Positions 63,961 to 64,000 of a stretch of DNA of 64,000 bases are shown piece after piece. Source of the DNA: Saturnia japonica (Eukaryota > Arthropoda > Insecta > Lepidoptera > Saturniidae); the NCBI GenBank assembly GCA_033032175.1, contig CM065321.1, positions 16,266,501 to 16,330,500 on the forward strand, in the 5' to 3' direction. The position numbers were made by a program, and so were the translations under genes. Within the stretch, counting starts at the first letter, position 1. Every line of letters starts with the position of its first letter. The notes beneath the pieces are model-generated. The model was not told where the DNA came from. It made no database searches and worked only from the letters and a program-made list of their open reading frames with translations.

Positions 63961-64000
63961 CTTTTTCATCTCTAATAATCATTAAGTGAATGATAGTGAC

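Overview
The window is insect nuclear DNA, almost certainly from a moth or butterfly. It is AT-rich, has genes split by phase-consistent GT-AG introns, and is packed with repeat families typical of Lepidoptera: Helitron-like elements ending in CTAG, tRNA-derived SINEs, RTE and Jockey/CR1-like LINE tails, hAT MITEs and a BEL/Pao retrotransposon. Nothing prokaryotic (operons, CRISPR) is present. All gene models were assembled by eye from open frames, splice sites and splice phase; no search was run.

Layout. (1) 1-12451, minus strand: a six-exon gene, 3' end outside the window, encoding a protein with an RIIa (PKA regulatory-subunit type) dimerisation/docking domain followed by an IQ calmodulin-binding motif, the arrangement of sperm protein SP17. 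The intron that cuts its IQ motif carries a complete, young BEL/Pao element (1481-7416) in the opposite orientation, with identical 159-bp LTRs, a 5-bp target duplication and a primer site matching tRNA-Phe. (2) 12452-13963: divergent intergenic region. (3) 13964-20175, plus strand: a four-exon ZIP-family (SLC39) zinc transporter of 302 residues; its second intron is a nest of transposon relics. (4) 20220-24600: AT-rich spacer with no recognisable gene. (5) 24618-58414, minus strand: a secreted Spaetzle/neurotrophin-type cystine-knot protein of 229 residues in three coding exons. The proposed signal peptide is split by a 31-kb first intron (27292-58360), and a CpG-rich block just upstream of exon 1 is the likely promoter. 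That intron is filled with Helitrons, SINEs, LINE tails, three hAT-type MITEs, a 44-bp palindromic minisatellite and an LTR-like block with CRE and E-box palindromes. (6) 58.9-64.0 kb: repeat-bearing flank with no gene recognised.

The three host genes have no obvious common pathway: a probable axonemal/cAMP-calcium scaffold, a zinc importer and an extracellular Toll-ligand-like cytokine. The best candidates for a second look are the RIIa-IQ gene model, the exon 1-exon 2 signal-peptide junction of the cystine-knot gene, the frame breaks in the young BEL element, the long antisense tRNA-Trp match at 18.3 kb, and the palindromic repeat and LTR-like promoter block near 31 kb.
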